Positions 1-7,844 of a stretch of DNA of 64,000 nucleotides are shown here, piece after piece. This DNA comes from Synechococcus sp. WH 7805. Its GTDB lineage: Bacteria > Cyanobacteriota > Cyanobacteriia > PCC-6307 > Cyanobiaceae. The stretch covers positions 479,823-543,822 of the forward strand of contig NZ_CH724168.1 of NCBI RefSeq assembly GCF_000153285.1, read 5' to 3'. A program made the translations under genes and the position numbers. Each line of letters opens with the position of its first letter. Within the stretch, counting starts at the first letter, position 1. The notes beneath the pieces were generated by a model that saw only the letters and a program-made list of their open reading frames with translations, was not told the DNA's origin and did no database searches.

Positions 1-146
1 GTCTGCCGATCGACGGCATCGGCGGATGGCGAATCAGCTTGCAGTCAGTGCCCAATCCACCGGAGACGGATCTGAAGCCTGACTGGTTCGGCTACTGGCG
101 CATTGATGGCCGATTGCCGAAGCCAAGGCCGGATGCAGTGATCTGA
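1..146 (+). CDS. C-terminal fragment of an unidentified protein entering from the left edge
   Basis: Frame 3 is open from the left edge to a TGA at 144-146, giving about 47 residues that end in PKPRPDAVI. The segment is rich in Trp, Pro and charged residues (WFGYWRIDG), which reads like a real protein end rather than a chance frame. It stops 7 bp before the end of the convergent hydrolase gene. Too little is present to name a family. Confidence 0.55.
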   Translation, partial: LPIDGIGGWRISLQSVPNPPETDLKPDWFGYWRIDGRLPKPRPDAVI

Positions 147-153
147 TCCAACG

Positions 154-858
154 TCAACCATGAACGAACCGCCACCAGGACTGAACGCTCTCAGGGCTTC
201 CGTACCAGGGCGCACCGAACAGCCCACCATGGGCGGTGGAGTTCAGCACGAGATGACGCGCATCCTTCAACAGAGCTGAAGAGACCGGAACGAGGCCATC
301 GCCTGCCACTGCAGCATCCCCGACGATGCTCCTGTAGCTGCCGGAAGCACTGCGTCGACTGAATGCTGACGCTGTCGAACCACTGAGATCCAACGCGCCG
401 GCTACAGCCACGTAATCCACGCCGGGGTGATGGCAGCCCGGAAAGCGGCGGTCCACCATGGCGCGCAGGGGCGTTGCTCGGACGGCCTGATGGGGACTAC
501 CGAGTGTGACCAGGCGATTGCAGCGATCAGAGCCGCCGTATCGGCAACCCTGGAACTCCACATCACTGAGATAAAGACGCAGCATCACACCGCCTGAGCT
601 GTGGCCGACCAACGTGACCTGACCACTTGCCGAGAGGGGCTGCAACGCATCAACAGCGGCAGCGACGCGATCCAGAACACGTCGCCAGCCGAATCCCCAG
701 CTGGTGAGCAGCCAGTCGAACCGGCTGACCGGAACGACCACCACGTGCTCCACCCCCGAGAGCCGCAGGGCTTCGGCCATCGGCTGATAGGCCTCCTCGG
801 TGATCAGAAAACCACCGAGAATCACAACCGGCTGGTGGGGGTCGACAGATCGCATCAC
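154..858 (-). CDS. Alpha/beta-hydrolase, lipase/PGAP1-like
   Basis: A 234-residue alpha/beta-hydrolase fold protein. It has an early strand and oxyanion-type loop (VVILGGF, residues 11-17), then the nucleophile elbow GHSSG with Ser87. An Asp in the segment AGDGLVPVSS and a His in the segment STAHGG near the C terminus could complete a triad. The order resembles the triacylglycerol lipase and PGAP1-like families, so the substrate is probably an ester or lipid; this is inference. No signal peptide is evident, so it is probably cytoplasmic. The second Met is an equally good start. It converges with the fragment at the left edge and is divergent from the DUF427 gene. Confidence 0.8.
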   Translation of the reverse strand: MMRSVDPHQPVVILGGFLITEEAYQPMAEALRLSGVEHVVVVPVSRFDWLLTSWGFGWRRVLDRVAAAVDALQPLSASGQVTLVGHSSGGVMLRLYLSDVEFQGCRYGGSDRCNRLVTLGSPHQAVRATPLRAMVDRRFPGCHHPGVDYVAVAGALDLSGSTASAFSRRSASGSYRSIVGDAAVAGDGLVPVSSALLKDARHLVLNSTAHGGLFGAPWYGSPESVQSWWRFVHG

Positions 859-908
859 TCCGGTGCAGCTGAGGCAGCGCCATCATCAGGTCAAATGATG
901 ACGACGCC

Positions 909-1379
909 ATGGCACCAGAGAAGGTCGCCGATTACCCCCGACCACCACGACTGGAATCCACCGACGATCACGTTCTGATCAAAGTCGCCGGTGAGGTGCT
1001 CTTCGATGGCAAGGGCTGCCAGCGCGTGCTCGAGACGTACCACCCTCCCACCTACTACTTGCCGCCGACGGGGATGGACAGGGCCTTGCTCTCACCCGCA
1101 GCGGGACGAAGTTTCTGCGAATGGAAAGGAGTGGCGGAGTACTTCGATGTGGTGACATCACAGGGCAGGATTCATCGCGCTGTTTGGCGTTATCCATCAC
1201 CCACAGCAGGGTTTCAAGCCATTGCTGGTTGGTTTGCGTTGTATCCGGGTTTGATGCAGGGATGCTGGGTCAATGCTGAACCGGTGATCCCCCAGCCAGG
1301 AGGTTTCTACGGTGGATGGATCACATCAGCTGTTCAAGGGCCATTCAAAGGCGATCCAATGCACCCGGAGCTGATCTGA
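909..1379 (+). CDS. DUF427 domain protein
   Basis: A 156-residue protein that looks like a single DUF427 (beta-tent) domain. Visible hallmarks are the early strand VLIKVAGEVLFDG, the YYLPPTGMDRALL segment, FCEWKGVAEYFDV, and the C-terminal YPGLMQGCWVNAEPVIPQPGGFYGG region split across the last third. DUF427 has no firmly established biochemical role. The last half is rich in Trp, Gly and Pro, as is usual for the cyanobacterial members. The PAP/fibrillin gene begins 4 bp downstream, so the two are probably co-transcribed. Confidence 0.88.
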   Translation: MAPEKVADYPRPPRLESTDDHVLIKVAGEVLFDGKGCQRVLETYHPPTYYLPPTGMDRALLSPAAGRSFCEWKGVAEYFDVVTSQGRIHRAVWRYPSPTAGFQAIAGWFALYPGLMQGCWVNAEPVIPQPGGFYGGWITSAVQGPFKGDPMHPELI

Positions 1380-1383
1380 TCCG

Positions 1384-1917
1384 ATGAACAAACTGATTCA
1401 GCTCCTCAGAGACCATCCCAACGACCCGTCCATCCCAGACTTGATCAAGAACGCCGAAGCCGGGTCTGATGTAGACCTCAATCAGCAGAGCGAACAACTC
1501 AGCGGGGTGTGGGAATTGCGCTGGAGCAGCGCAAGCCAACCCTGGCTGAAACAGGCGGCATGGTTGGACAATCTGCAGATCCTGGACCCAGTTCACAGCC
1601 GAGGCATGAATGTTCTCAGGCTCAATGGTCCCCTCAGAGGGTTAGCGGCGATCACTGTTGAGGCAGAGCTGTCGATCGCGAGTGCGACCCGGGTTTCAGT
1701 CTGCTTCCGCAAAGGAGGCTGGGTCGGACCTGGGTTGCCAGGAGGAGGCCGCCTGGAGTTCATGAAAAAGGTGAATCAATCATTCCCAGCCTGGCTTGAA
1801 ATCACAGCCCTGGATGACATCCTGCGCATCTGTAGGGGAAACGCAGGCACGACCTTCGCTCTTCTGCGCCGCCGCGAGATGCGCATTGATTCTTTTCTAC
1901 GACCAAAAGACAAATAA
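1384..1917 (+). CDS. PAP/fibrillin family protein (plastid-lipid-associated)
   Basis: A 177-residue lipocalin-like protein of the PAP/fibrillin family. These bind lipids or prenylquinones at thylakoids and plastoglobules in plants and cyanobacteria. Seen in the sequence: the segment LSGVWELRWSSASQPWL (residues 39-55), which matches the family's L-x-G-x-W-x-L-x-Y/W motif, a central beta-rich part, and the ending LRICRGNAGTTFALLRR typical of the C-terminal D-x-x-R-I-x-R-G motif. It lies 4 bp after the DUF427 gene. The ligand cannot be told from sequence alone. Confidence 0.88.
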   Translation: MNKLIQLLRDHPNDPSIPDLIKNAEAGSDVDLNQQSEQLSGVWELRWSSASQPWLKQAAWLDNLQILDPVHSRGMNVLRLNGPLRGLAAITVEAELSIASATRVSVCFRKGGWVGPGLPGGGRLEFMKKVNQSFPAWLEITALDDILRICRGNAGTTFALLRRREMRIDSFLRPKDK

Positions 1918-2051
1918 TCTCATCGTTGACATTCGCCAAAGGTGCCTAAACAAATGATTGAACGCATCTGCGTCAATGATTGCCTGTGATCTGAACCACG
2001 ACCGAATCAATTTCCTGTTAATTTCAGCCCGTTTTCAACTCTGCTTAATTC

Positions 2052-2300
2052 ATGAAAAAGCTGATCTGGCTGGCGGCACTCGCTCCCCTGTTGACTCCAG
2101 CGTCAGCGCTAGCGCAGAAAGAGATCCCCAAGGCTCCCGGCTATGAGGAGTGTCCGCTGGGTTACGTCAACACCCTGGGAACAACCTGCGTGTCGCCGAT
2201 CTATTACGAAGTGGCTCCCACCAACGGGAAAGCCTGCCTGTCCGGCTGGATGAATATCGGCGCCGGATATTGCAAGAAGAAGAAGCTCGGCATCTTCTGA
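2052..2300 (+). CDS. Small secreted protein with four cysteines
   Basis: An 82-residue protein with a clear signal peptide: MKK, then a hydrophobic core and the cleavage-like sequence ASALAQ near residue 22. The predicted mature part is about 60 residues with four Cys in the contexts EECPLG, TTCVSP, KACLSG and GYCKKK, spaced so that two disulfides are plausible, and a basic KKKK patch near the end. I do not recognise a named family. It sits 7 bp before the Nudix gene and may share its transcript. Periplasmic or extracellular location is inferred from the signal peptide. Confidence 0.75.
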   Translation: MKKLIWLAALAPLLTPASALAQKEIPKAPGYEECPLGYVNTLGTTCVSPIYYEVAPTNGKACLSGWMNIGAGYCKKKKLGIF

Positions 2301-2307
2301 GCAGCCG

Positions 2308-2733
2308 ATGCCATTCGATGTCTCCATTGCCATGCTCGGACGTCATGGACGTTGGTTGCTCCAGCTTCGTGACGACATCGATGGCATCGCGGCTCCTGGA
2401 TGTTGGGGCCTGTTCGGCGGACACCTTGAATCAGGGGAGACCGCTGAACAGGCCCTTCAAAGGGAGCTGATCGAAGAAATCGGTTGGTGCCCCGCCAACG
2501 TCAGGCTGTGGATCAGACACAGCACCGCCGAACGCACTGCCCACGTGTTCCTGGGAGAGCTTCAAAGAGATCTTCACCTGCTTGAACTGAATGAAGGGCA
2601 GGACATGGTGCTGGCTTCCGCTGCAGAGCTGCGAACTGGGCAGATTCTGAGCCCCAGACTCAATGAACTCCGCCCCCTGGCGCCAACCCTGAAGCTGCTC
2701 ACCGGCAGACTTCAGGACATTCAGAGCGACTGA
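2308..2733 (+). CDS. Nudix hydrolase
   Basis: A 141-residue Nudix-fold protein. The Nudix box G-x5-E-x7-R-E-U-x-E-E-x-G-U is intact, starting at GHLESGE and running through RELIEEIGW (about residues 38-60), which provides the metal-binding helix. Such enzymes hydrolyse nucleoside diphosphate-X substrates. The substrate cannot be read from sequence; MutT-like sanitation or nucleotide-sugar hydrolysis are both possible. It begins 7 bp after the small secreted protein. Its 3' end overlaps the convergent zinc-ribbon gene by 13 bp. Confidence 0.9.
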   Translation: MPFDVSIAMLGRHGRWLLQLRDDIDGIAAPGCWGLFGGHLESGETAEQALQRELIEEIGWCPANVRLWIRHSTAERTAHVFLGELQRDLHLLELNEGQDMVLASAAELRTGQILSPRLNELRPLAPTLKLLTGRLQDIQSD

Positions 2734-2936
2734 ACAACCAGAACGAGCACGAGTGCCATCAGGGCCAGAATCACCCAGAACCTGATGCCTTTGCGGCGCG
2801 GCCCGACCGAGGCGCGACCCTCGCTTCGCACGCGTTGGCCAGCAGGTGTCCCGCAATGGGAGCAAACGAGACGACCTCCGAGAGACCGATCGGCACGGAA
2901 ACTGGTGGAGCCGCATCGGCTGCAGCGGTTGATCAT
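2721..2936 (-). CDS. Small zinc-ribbon membrane protein
   Basis: A 71-residue protein. The N-terminal part carries two Cys-x2-Cys knuckles (CSRC at about 5-8 and CSHC at about 25-28), a typical rubredoxin-like zinc ribbon. A basic linker is followed by one transmembrane helix at about residues 52-69 (FWVILALMALVLVLVV), leaving almost no tail. The layout suggests a cytoplasmic zinc-ribbon head on a C-terminal anchor. Function unknown. The 3' end overlaps the convergent Nudix gene by 13 bp. Confidence 0.72.
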   Translation of the reverse strand: MINRCSRCGSTSFRADRSLGGRLVCSHCGTPAGQRVRSEGRASVGPRRKGIRFWVILALMALVLVLVVQSL

Positions 2937-2971
2937 CGGGATCCCATCGGCTCAGCAGCCACAATCACTCC

Positions 2972-3781
2972 ATGCCCCTTCAGCACGCAAGCCATCAAAA
3001 CGCACCATGGCTAGACCTTCAGGGCATTGAAGCCTGGGCTGGAGGTCAACGCATCGTCGAGGATCTGTCACTGCGTCTCTGGATCGGTGAATCCACAGCG
3101 ATTCTGGGTCCGAACGGGGCCGGCAAGAGCACGCTCGTCAAGCTCATCAGTCGCTGCCTTCACCCCGTGGTTCAACCGCAGTCCTACCTCCGCATGTTCG
3201 GCGAGGAGCGCATCAATCTCTGGGCCCTGCGTGAGCGTCTGGGAGTGGTGGATTCGGAGCTGCAGCAACGGATCCCCGATGCAATGACCTGCAGTGAACT
3301 CATGCACTCCGCCTTCTTCGGAGCCATCGGGCTTAGACGCGGTCTTGATCCCAACCCAGAGCAGGTTCAAAGGTCCTTGGCACTCCTGAATCAGTTCAAC
3401 CTTAAGGAGCTTGAATCCTCCTCTTTCGGAAGCCTGTCCGAAGGACAGAAACGCAGGGTGCTGATCGCAAGAGCCATGGTGCATCAGCCGCAGGTCTTGG
3501 TTCTCGATGAACCGACCAACGCCCTTGATCTGCGAGCCCGGCACGGGTTGCTGGCCCAGCTGAGGCTGCTGTGCCGAAGCGGAACCACCCTGATCCTGAT
3601 CACCCATCAAATCGACACGATCATCCCTGAGATCAACCGGGTGGTGGGAATGCGCAAGGGTGGTGTCGTTGTGGATGGTGCACCAGCAGAGGTCCTCAAC
3701 GATGGCGTGCTGTCCGATCTTTTCGAGACTCCGTTGAAGGTTTTGGAAGCCGCTGGTTTTCGGCAGGTCGTACCGGCATGA
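2972..3781 (+). CDS. ABC transporter ATP-binding protein
   Basis: A single ABC ATPase domain of 269 residues. Walker A is GPNGAGKST (46-54), the signature is LSEGQ (155-159) rather than the usual LSGGQ, Walker B is LVLDEP (176-181), and the H-loop is in ITHQ. It couples ATP hydrolysis to a partner that is not encoded nearby: no permease or binding protein lies next to it. Metal or iron importers and organic-solvent (Ttg2-like) families have similar ATPases, so the substrate is open. The porin gene lies 120 bp downstream. Confidence 0.9.
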   Translation: MPLQHASHQNAPWLDLQGIEAWAGGQRIVEDLSLRLWIGESTAILGPNGAGKSTLVKLISRCLHPVVQPQSYLRMFGEERINLWALRERLGVVDSELQQRIPDAMTCSELMHSAFFGAIGLRRGLDPNPEQVQRSLALLNQFNLKELESSSFGSLSEGQKRRVLIARAMVHQPQVLVLDEPTNALDLRARHGLLAQLRLLCRSGTTLILITHQIDTIIPEINRVVGMRKGGVVVDGAPAEVLNDGVLSDLFETPLKVLEAAGFRQVVPA

Positions 3782-3901
3782 CCCCAGCGATGGCTTGATC
3801 GAAGAGGTCATGAAACAGGCCTATGCCCAGAGAGAAAAGAGCCAGGTGTTGGCAATCTGGCCTCGGTCAACCCTGGCTCATTGTCTGATTCCTAACGCCC
3901 A

Positions 3902-5383
3902 ATGAAACGCCTGCTGCCCCTGGCGCTTTATGGCCTCCTGAGTGTTTTGAGCGCTCATTCCGGTCGGTCGGAAATCGTCGATACAACCCTGTCTTCTACC
4001 CCTCTTGAGCCCCATCTGGCGCGTCTGCTGCAGATCGCTGGCTGCTCAACTGAGATCTCTCCAACAAATTCGCTCAATCGAGTTCAGGCGGCTTCATTGC
4101 TGCAGGACTGTTTACAACGTCAGGGATCGACAAGCGAAGCAATCCAGAGATTGCTCGATGAACTCAGCGATGAACTGATTCAACAGCGCAACAAGCGCGT
4201 GAACCACCTGGATGATGCCGTCAGGAGCCTTGAAGCCACAGCGTTCTCGCCCACGACTCAGTTGAAAGGAGTCACCACATTGGTTATCGGGGCCAATGCA
4301 TTCGGCGGTAACTCCGCAGCGCAGCGCAACGACATTCGCAGCAGCTTTGGAGCGACGATCGTCGGCTATGACGAGAAGTTGATCCTGCGCACGAGCTTCA
4401 CGGGCCAGGATCTTCTCAATGTCCGTCTGAGAGCTGGCAATCTCGATTCAAATCAAAATACTTTCGGTGGTGGTGGACCGAGTCAACTTTCAGAGCTGGA
4501 TGTGGCCTTCCAGCAGGGACCCAATCCCAATAAGCTCGGCATCAATCGTGCCTGGTACAAGTTCCCAGTTGGGGAGAACTGGACTTTCACCGTTGGTAGT
4601 CGTGTGAATCAAAGCGTGATGCTGGCGATGTGGCCCAGTGTCTACCCCGAAGACTCAGTTCTAGATCTCTTCACCCAGGCAGGGGCTTCGGGTGCATACA
4701 GCAGCAATCTTGGCGCCGGTGGCGGTGTGATGTGGGAACGGGGGCCGCTGAGCATCAGCCTCAACTACATCGCCGGACAAGGCGAAAACGGATCGTCCGG
4801 ATCCGGACTCTTCGGGGCGGATGCAGGCAGCAGCGCAACCGCGCAGGTGGGCTATGCAGCTGATCAGTGGGGAATCGCGGCTGCCCTGGCAACCATTCAG
4901 AACGGATTCGGCATCATTGACTACGCCAGCCCTTTCACTCTTCGCAGCTTCAATCAACCGGGAATCACAACGGGCACGGCACTCAGTGGTTATTGGCAAC
5001 CGGCCAGGAAGGGATGGGTGCCTTCCATCAGTGCCGGTTGGGGTTGGAACAGCACCCGTTACAAGAACAGTGTGAACAGTGAGGGACTGGTTTCCATCTC
5101 CCAGTCGTGGACAGTGGCGCTGCAGTGGACCGATTGGCTGTTGAACGACACGTCGTTGGGTCTAGCCGTCGGCCAGCCGATCTTTGCGACGGCGTTAAAG
5201 GGTGGGGCGACTCCTGACGATGCGAGTTTCGCCATGGAGGGCTGGCTCATGGTTCAGATCTCGGATTCGATCAGCGTTACACCAGCCGTTTTTTATCTCA
5301 GCCGACCTTTCGGGGCTGATACGCCACGAGGAACGTCCCTGAGCCAGCTCGGCACTTTGATGGAAACCACTGTGCGCTTCTGA
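3902..5383 (+). CDS. Cyanobacterial outer-membrane porin (OprB/SomB-like)
   Basis: A 493-residue outer-membrane porin. It has a signal peptide (residues 1 to about 23), an N-terminal region of about 90 residues in the place where these porins carry an SLH-type peptidoglycan-binding segment, a short coiled coil (about 95-115, RLLDELSDELIQQRN), and then a long beta-barrel domain with alternating hydrophobic strands and many Gly, Asn and Ser turns. The C terminus ends in a Phe-containing strand (METTVRF), the usual outer-membrane insertion signal. Family members form channels for ions and small solutes. The gene stands alone with its own upstream spacer. Confidence 0.9.
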   Translation: MKRLLPLALYGLLSVLSAHSGRSEIVDTTLSSTPLEPHLARLLQIAGCSTEISPTNSLNRVQAASLLQDCLQRQGSTSEAIQRLLDELSDELIQQRNKRVNHLDDAVRSLEATAFSPTTQLKGVTTLVIGANAFGGNSAAQRNDIRSSFGATIVGYDEKLILRTSFTGQDLLNVRLRAGNLDSNQNTFGGGGPSQLSELDVAFQQGPNPNKLGINRAWYKFPVGENWTFTVGSRVNQSVMLAMWPSVYPEDSVLDLFTQAGASGAYSSNLGAGGGVMWERGPLSISLNYIAGQGENGSSGSGLFGADAGSSATAQVGYAADQWGIAAALATIQNGFGIIDYASPFTLRSFNQPGITTGTALSGYWQPARKGWVPSISAGWGWNSTRYKNSVNSEGLVSISQSWTVALQWTDWLLNDTSLGLAVGQPIFATALKGGATPDDASFAMEGWLMVQISDSISVTPAVFYLSRPFGADTPRGTSLSQLGTLMETTVRF

Positions 5384-5431
5384 TGCTTGGCTCCCGATGT
5401 CATAACCTCGCCACGCGTCTGACGTGACATC

Positions 5432-5629
5432 TTGAACAGCAACGCCAGGATCGATGCTCTTCAGCTGATGCTGACCGATCTACGCACACGCAATGAACCG
5501 ATCCGTCATAAGGCCGCGTTCCGTGGATGCCAACCTGAGTTTCAGGCGCTCGTCACCCAGCTGATCGAACAATTAGAAGCCGAACTCCTGGAGGAGAAAC
5601 AACGCTTTCGAGCGGCTCAGCGTGACTGA
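5432..5629 (+). CDS. Small conserved protein, function unknown
   Basis: A 65-residue, largely helical protein starting at a TTG (5432); an internal ATG at 5468-5470 would remove the first 12 residues. The second half is strongly amphipathic (LIEQLEAELLEEKQRF), suggesting a coiled coil or helical hairpin. No known domain was recognised. The 3' end overlaps the convergent membrane-protein gene by 13 bp. Confidence 0.6.
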   Translation: MNSNARIDALQLMLTDLRTRNEPIRHKAAFRGCQPEFQALVTQLIEQLEAELLEEKQRFRAAQRD

Positions 5630-5829
5630 TTGCGGTAAGCGGCTGGTGCGATCACGAGAAACAGCACCCACCAGCACACCACAGCAATCGCGATGGAGCC
5701 TGTCACCCAGAGGCGGTGGAGCATCAACCAGCTGCCACCCACCACGATCAGGCCGGTGAGAACGATCGTCCATGGCTGACACCACCATGGTTTGTGCGAC
5801 CAAAGTCCGGTATCCGATGACTCACTCAT
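5617..5829 (-). CDS. Small two-helix membrane protein
   Basis: A 70-residue protein with a Trp-rich N terminus (HKPWWCQPWTI) and two predicted transmembrane helices at about residues 22-37 and 43-62, ending in AYRNQSR. The size and pattern match small cyanobacterial membrane proteins of the DUF6737 type, but that name is from memory. The start overlaps the stop of the upstream DUF296-glutaredoxin gene by 4 bp (ATGA), so translation is probably coupled. Confidence 0.72.
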   Translation of the reverse strand: MSESSDTGLWSHKPWWCQPWTIVLTGLIVVGGSWLMLHRLWVTGSIAIAVVCWWVLFLVIAPAAYRNQSR

Positions 5830-6422
5830 CGAAGGGAATCAATCTGACCGCTCTGATGCAGCTGATGGAGGGCGGTGTAGTCGCCAAAGAAGTCGCCATC
5901 AACAAAGATCTGGGGAAACACCCTGAGCCCACTGCGTCTCTGACAGGCTTCGAAGGTGCTGTCGGAGTCGACAGCGATGATGCGATGGGGAATCGCTTGC
6001 CGCTCGAGAAGCTGGCGCGCTCGATGGCACCAGGGACAACCTTGGAGAACAGCCAACTCGACCCGCTCGTTGCTGGTTGGTTGGCTCTGTCCTGGTAATT
6101 CATTCAGCCCGACCAGCAGCTGGACACCCTTGTGAACGATGGTTCCGGGTTCGAGATGTCCACCCCAAACCTGACAAGCTCCATCCGAGAGGCTGAGATG
6201 GAGATGAACACCTTGTGGTGACAGCGTGCCGTTCAAGGTGATCACTTCCAAAATGCCTTGCATCTGGGTGGGATGGGGCTGACCGGGGCACTGAAAACAG
6301 GCCACTGAAAGATCGCCAACAACCCCCAGAACGAAGCCGCTGAGCTGGTGATCAGACGCAAGTTGATGAAGGGACTGATGAAGATCCTGACCGGGTTCCA
6401 GCTTGAGGGTCAGAGTCTCCAT
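5826..6422 (-). CDS. DUF296 (PCC/PPC) domain fused to a glutaredoxin
   Basis: A 198-residue two-domain protein. Residues 1 to about 112 form a DUF296 (PCC) domain: the early strand TLTLKLEPGQDL, the middle ITLNGTLSP, then the metal-site-like pattern HLHLSLSDG followed by GGHLEPG (His73, His75, His89). Residues about 120-198 form a glutaredoxin: strand VELAVL, active site CPWC (Cys129, Cys132), a cis-Pro in VFPQIFVDG (Pro170) and a GDY segment where family members bind glutathione. DUF296 domains occur in AT-hook proteins of plants and alone in bacteria. Fusion to glutaredoxin suggests a redox or metal (possibly Fe-S) task, which is inference. The gene is coupled to the small membrane-protein gene. 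Confidence 0.85.
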   Translation of the reverse strand: METLTLKLEPGQDLHQSLHQLASDHQLSGFVLGVVGDLSVACFQCPGQPHPTQMQGILEVITLNGTLSPQGVHLHLSLSDGACQVWGGHLEPGTIVHKGVQLLVGLNELPGQSQPTSNERVELAVLQGCPWCHRARQLLERQAIPHRIIAVDSDSTFEACQRRSGLRVFPQIFVDGDFFGDYTALHQLHQSGQIDSLR

Positions 6423-6470
6423 TCAATCCCTGAGAAAGCCGCAACAGAATAACGTCAGACGACTATCAGC

Positions 6471-6507
6471 CATTACGATACGATAGCGTTACGCCAGCGA
6501 GACGTAA
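6471..6507 (+). promoter_or_regulatory. Candidate operator: repeated TTACG half-sites before the ribbon-helix-helix gene
   Basis: Three TTACG-type half-sites lie in 37 bp directly upstream of the next gene: TTACG at 6473, TTACG at 6489 and its complement CGTAA at 6503. Ribbon-helix-helix repressors often bind such short repeats and control their own gene. The assignment is based only on position and pattern. Confidence 0.3.
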
Positions 6508-6509
6508 AC

Positions 6510-6746
6510 GTGTCGTTCCTTCAGACATTGCTCCATGAACTCCAGGAACAGCTTCAGTCGGAGCATCAGGACATCACTGCCGGACAGGTCGCTGAGGCCG
6601 CTGAATCGGAACGGGTGAATGTCACCCTTCCTGCCGGCGTGATGAATCGACTCAAGCAACAGGCACTGGCAGAAGGCCGGAGCTGCAGCAGTCTCGCCAC
6701 ATTTTTAATCGAGGATGGCCTGCGCAGGCATGGAACGCTGCTTTAA
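6510..6746 (+). CDS. Ribbon-helix-helix (CopG/Arc-like) protein
   Basis: A 78-residue protein from a GTG start. The C-terminal half reads as a ribbon-helix-helix domain: strand RVNVTLPAGV (residues 34-43), helix MNRLKQQALAEG, then SCSSLATFLIEDGL, with the conserved turn between helices. The N-terminal 30 residues form a separate acidic, Gln-rich helix. RHH proteins bind DNA as dimers. No toxin gene lies next to it, so it is more likely a stand-alone regulator than an antitoxin. The repeated TTACG sites just upstream could be its operator. Confidence 0.75.
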   Translation: MSFLQTLLHELQEQLQSEHQDITAGQVAEAAESERVNVTLPAGVMNRLKQQALAEGRSCSSLATFLIEDGLRRHGTLL

Positions 6747-6769
6747 GGGCTGAATCTGAACGATCCCAG

Positions 6770-7840
6770 TCATTGCAGTAGAGAATCCGTGATCTTTTTC
6801 ACCTCTCCCTTGCGCTGCAGATCGAGCAACACCACATCAATCGGAGTCCGCAATGGGCTATCGATAGGCACAACAAAACCGAAGGTCTGATTCGCAAGAC
6901 TGAATGGGGCCATCTTGTAAGGAGCTCCAGGATTTTGCTGGAGGTAGTAGCGCAAGGGCGCTCCATCGAAAATCACCGCTTCGACCGCCTGCTTGCTGAG
7001 CAAATCAATGGCTTCATTCAGTGTTGAAGCTGTCTTCGCCCGCGCCCCATAAATCTTCGCCCAGGTTTGGCTGGTCGTTCCATCCACAACGGCAACGGTC
7101 CTTCCGCGTAGATCCGACTTTTCCCGGACGCCCGATGGGTCAAGTCGAGTCAGCGAGACAGTGAACGCTGAGGCCAAACCCGCAGTGATGGATGAGAGCG
7201 CCAGGAGCGACATCACCATCCAAACGCCTGCGATGGCGCGACCGGTTTTGGAGAGCGGAGCCCGATCGCCATAACCCACTGTGGTGAGCGTAACCAGGGC
7301 AAACCACATGCCGTTACCCACACCCCTGAGGTAGTGACGAGGGAACTGAGCGGCGTTCCGCCGCCGTTCCGCCAGCCAAATCAGATTCCCAACCAGAAAC
7401 AGCAGCAGCATCAATCCGCCAGCTGAGGACAACGCCGCCCAACCAAAAAAGGGGCGAAGTCGTTCCAAGAGCCCGGGTGCTCGCAACGGCAACAGCAGAT
7501 CTTCTGTGCCGTGGAAATAAGGTTGGGTGAAATCGATTTTGGGGTTAGCCAGTCGATTAGGGGTGATGCTGATCGGCCCGATGGCGAGATCCACCTGTCC
7601 ATTCACCACGGCTTCGATATTCGCCTCGGTGGTCGGAAATCGAACCAATTTGTAGGGCTTATTGAGGCGTGCAGCAGTTTCAGCCCAGATCTGGACACTG
7701 ATACCGGGCAATGAACCGCCATCCTTCATCACGAAGGGAGGAGAGCCACTCACACCCACACGCAGGGTTTGGGCCAGACCATCTGCAGGCCAAGTGAGCG
7801 CCGTTAGACCCGCTAAAAGAAATGCGACCTTCAACTTCAC
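6770..7840 (-). CDS. Prokaryotic glutamate-receptor-type potassium channel (GluR0-like)
   Basis: A ligand-gated ion channel with the GluR0 layout S1-TM1-pore-TM2-S2. Numbering is from the GTG at 7840, chosen because it opens a proper signal peptide (MKLKVAFLLAG to about residue 24); a TTG at 7861 is less likely. S1 (25-120) includes VDLAIGPISITP with Arg96, the expected ligand-carboxylate arginine, and the family segment IDFTQPYF. TM1 is about 135-156, the pore filter is TVGYGD (187-192), identical to potassium channels, and TM2 is about 200-223. S2 follows and contains AVIFDGAP, where the amino-group-binding acid sits in relatives. By analogy with Synechocystis GluR0 it may conduct potassium when an amino acid binds. 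The GTG lies 4 bp after the stop of a 27-codon ORF. Confidence 0.88.
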   Translation of the reverse strand: MKLKVAFLLAGLTALTWPADGLAQTLRVGVSGSPPFVMKDGGSLPGISVQIWAETAARLNKPYKLVRFPTTEANIEAVVNGQVDLAIGPISITPNRLANPKIDFTQPYFHGTEDLLLPLRAPGLLERLRPFFGWAALSSAGGLMLLLFLVGNLIWLAERRRNAAQFPRHYLRGVGNGMWFALVTLTTVGYGDRAPLSKTGRAIAGVWMVMSLLALSSITAGLASAFTVSLTRLDPSGVREKSDLRGRTVAVVDGTTSQTWAKIYGARAKTASTLNEAIDLLSKQAVEAVIFDGAPLRYYLQQNPGAPYKMAPFSLANQTFGFVVPIDSPLRTPIDVVLLDLQRKGEVKKITDSLLQ

Positions 7841-7844
7841 CGCC

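Noticed and set aside
3068..3811. 247-codon minus-strand frame
   Set aside because: Antisense to the ABC ATPase gene, whose Walker A, signature and Walker B are all intact.
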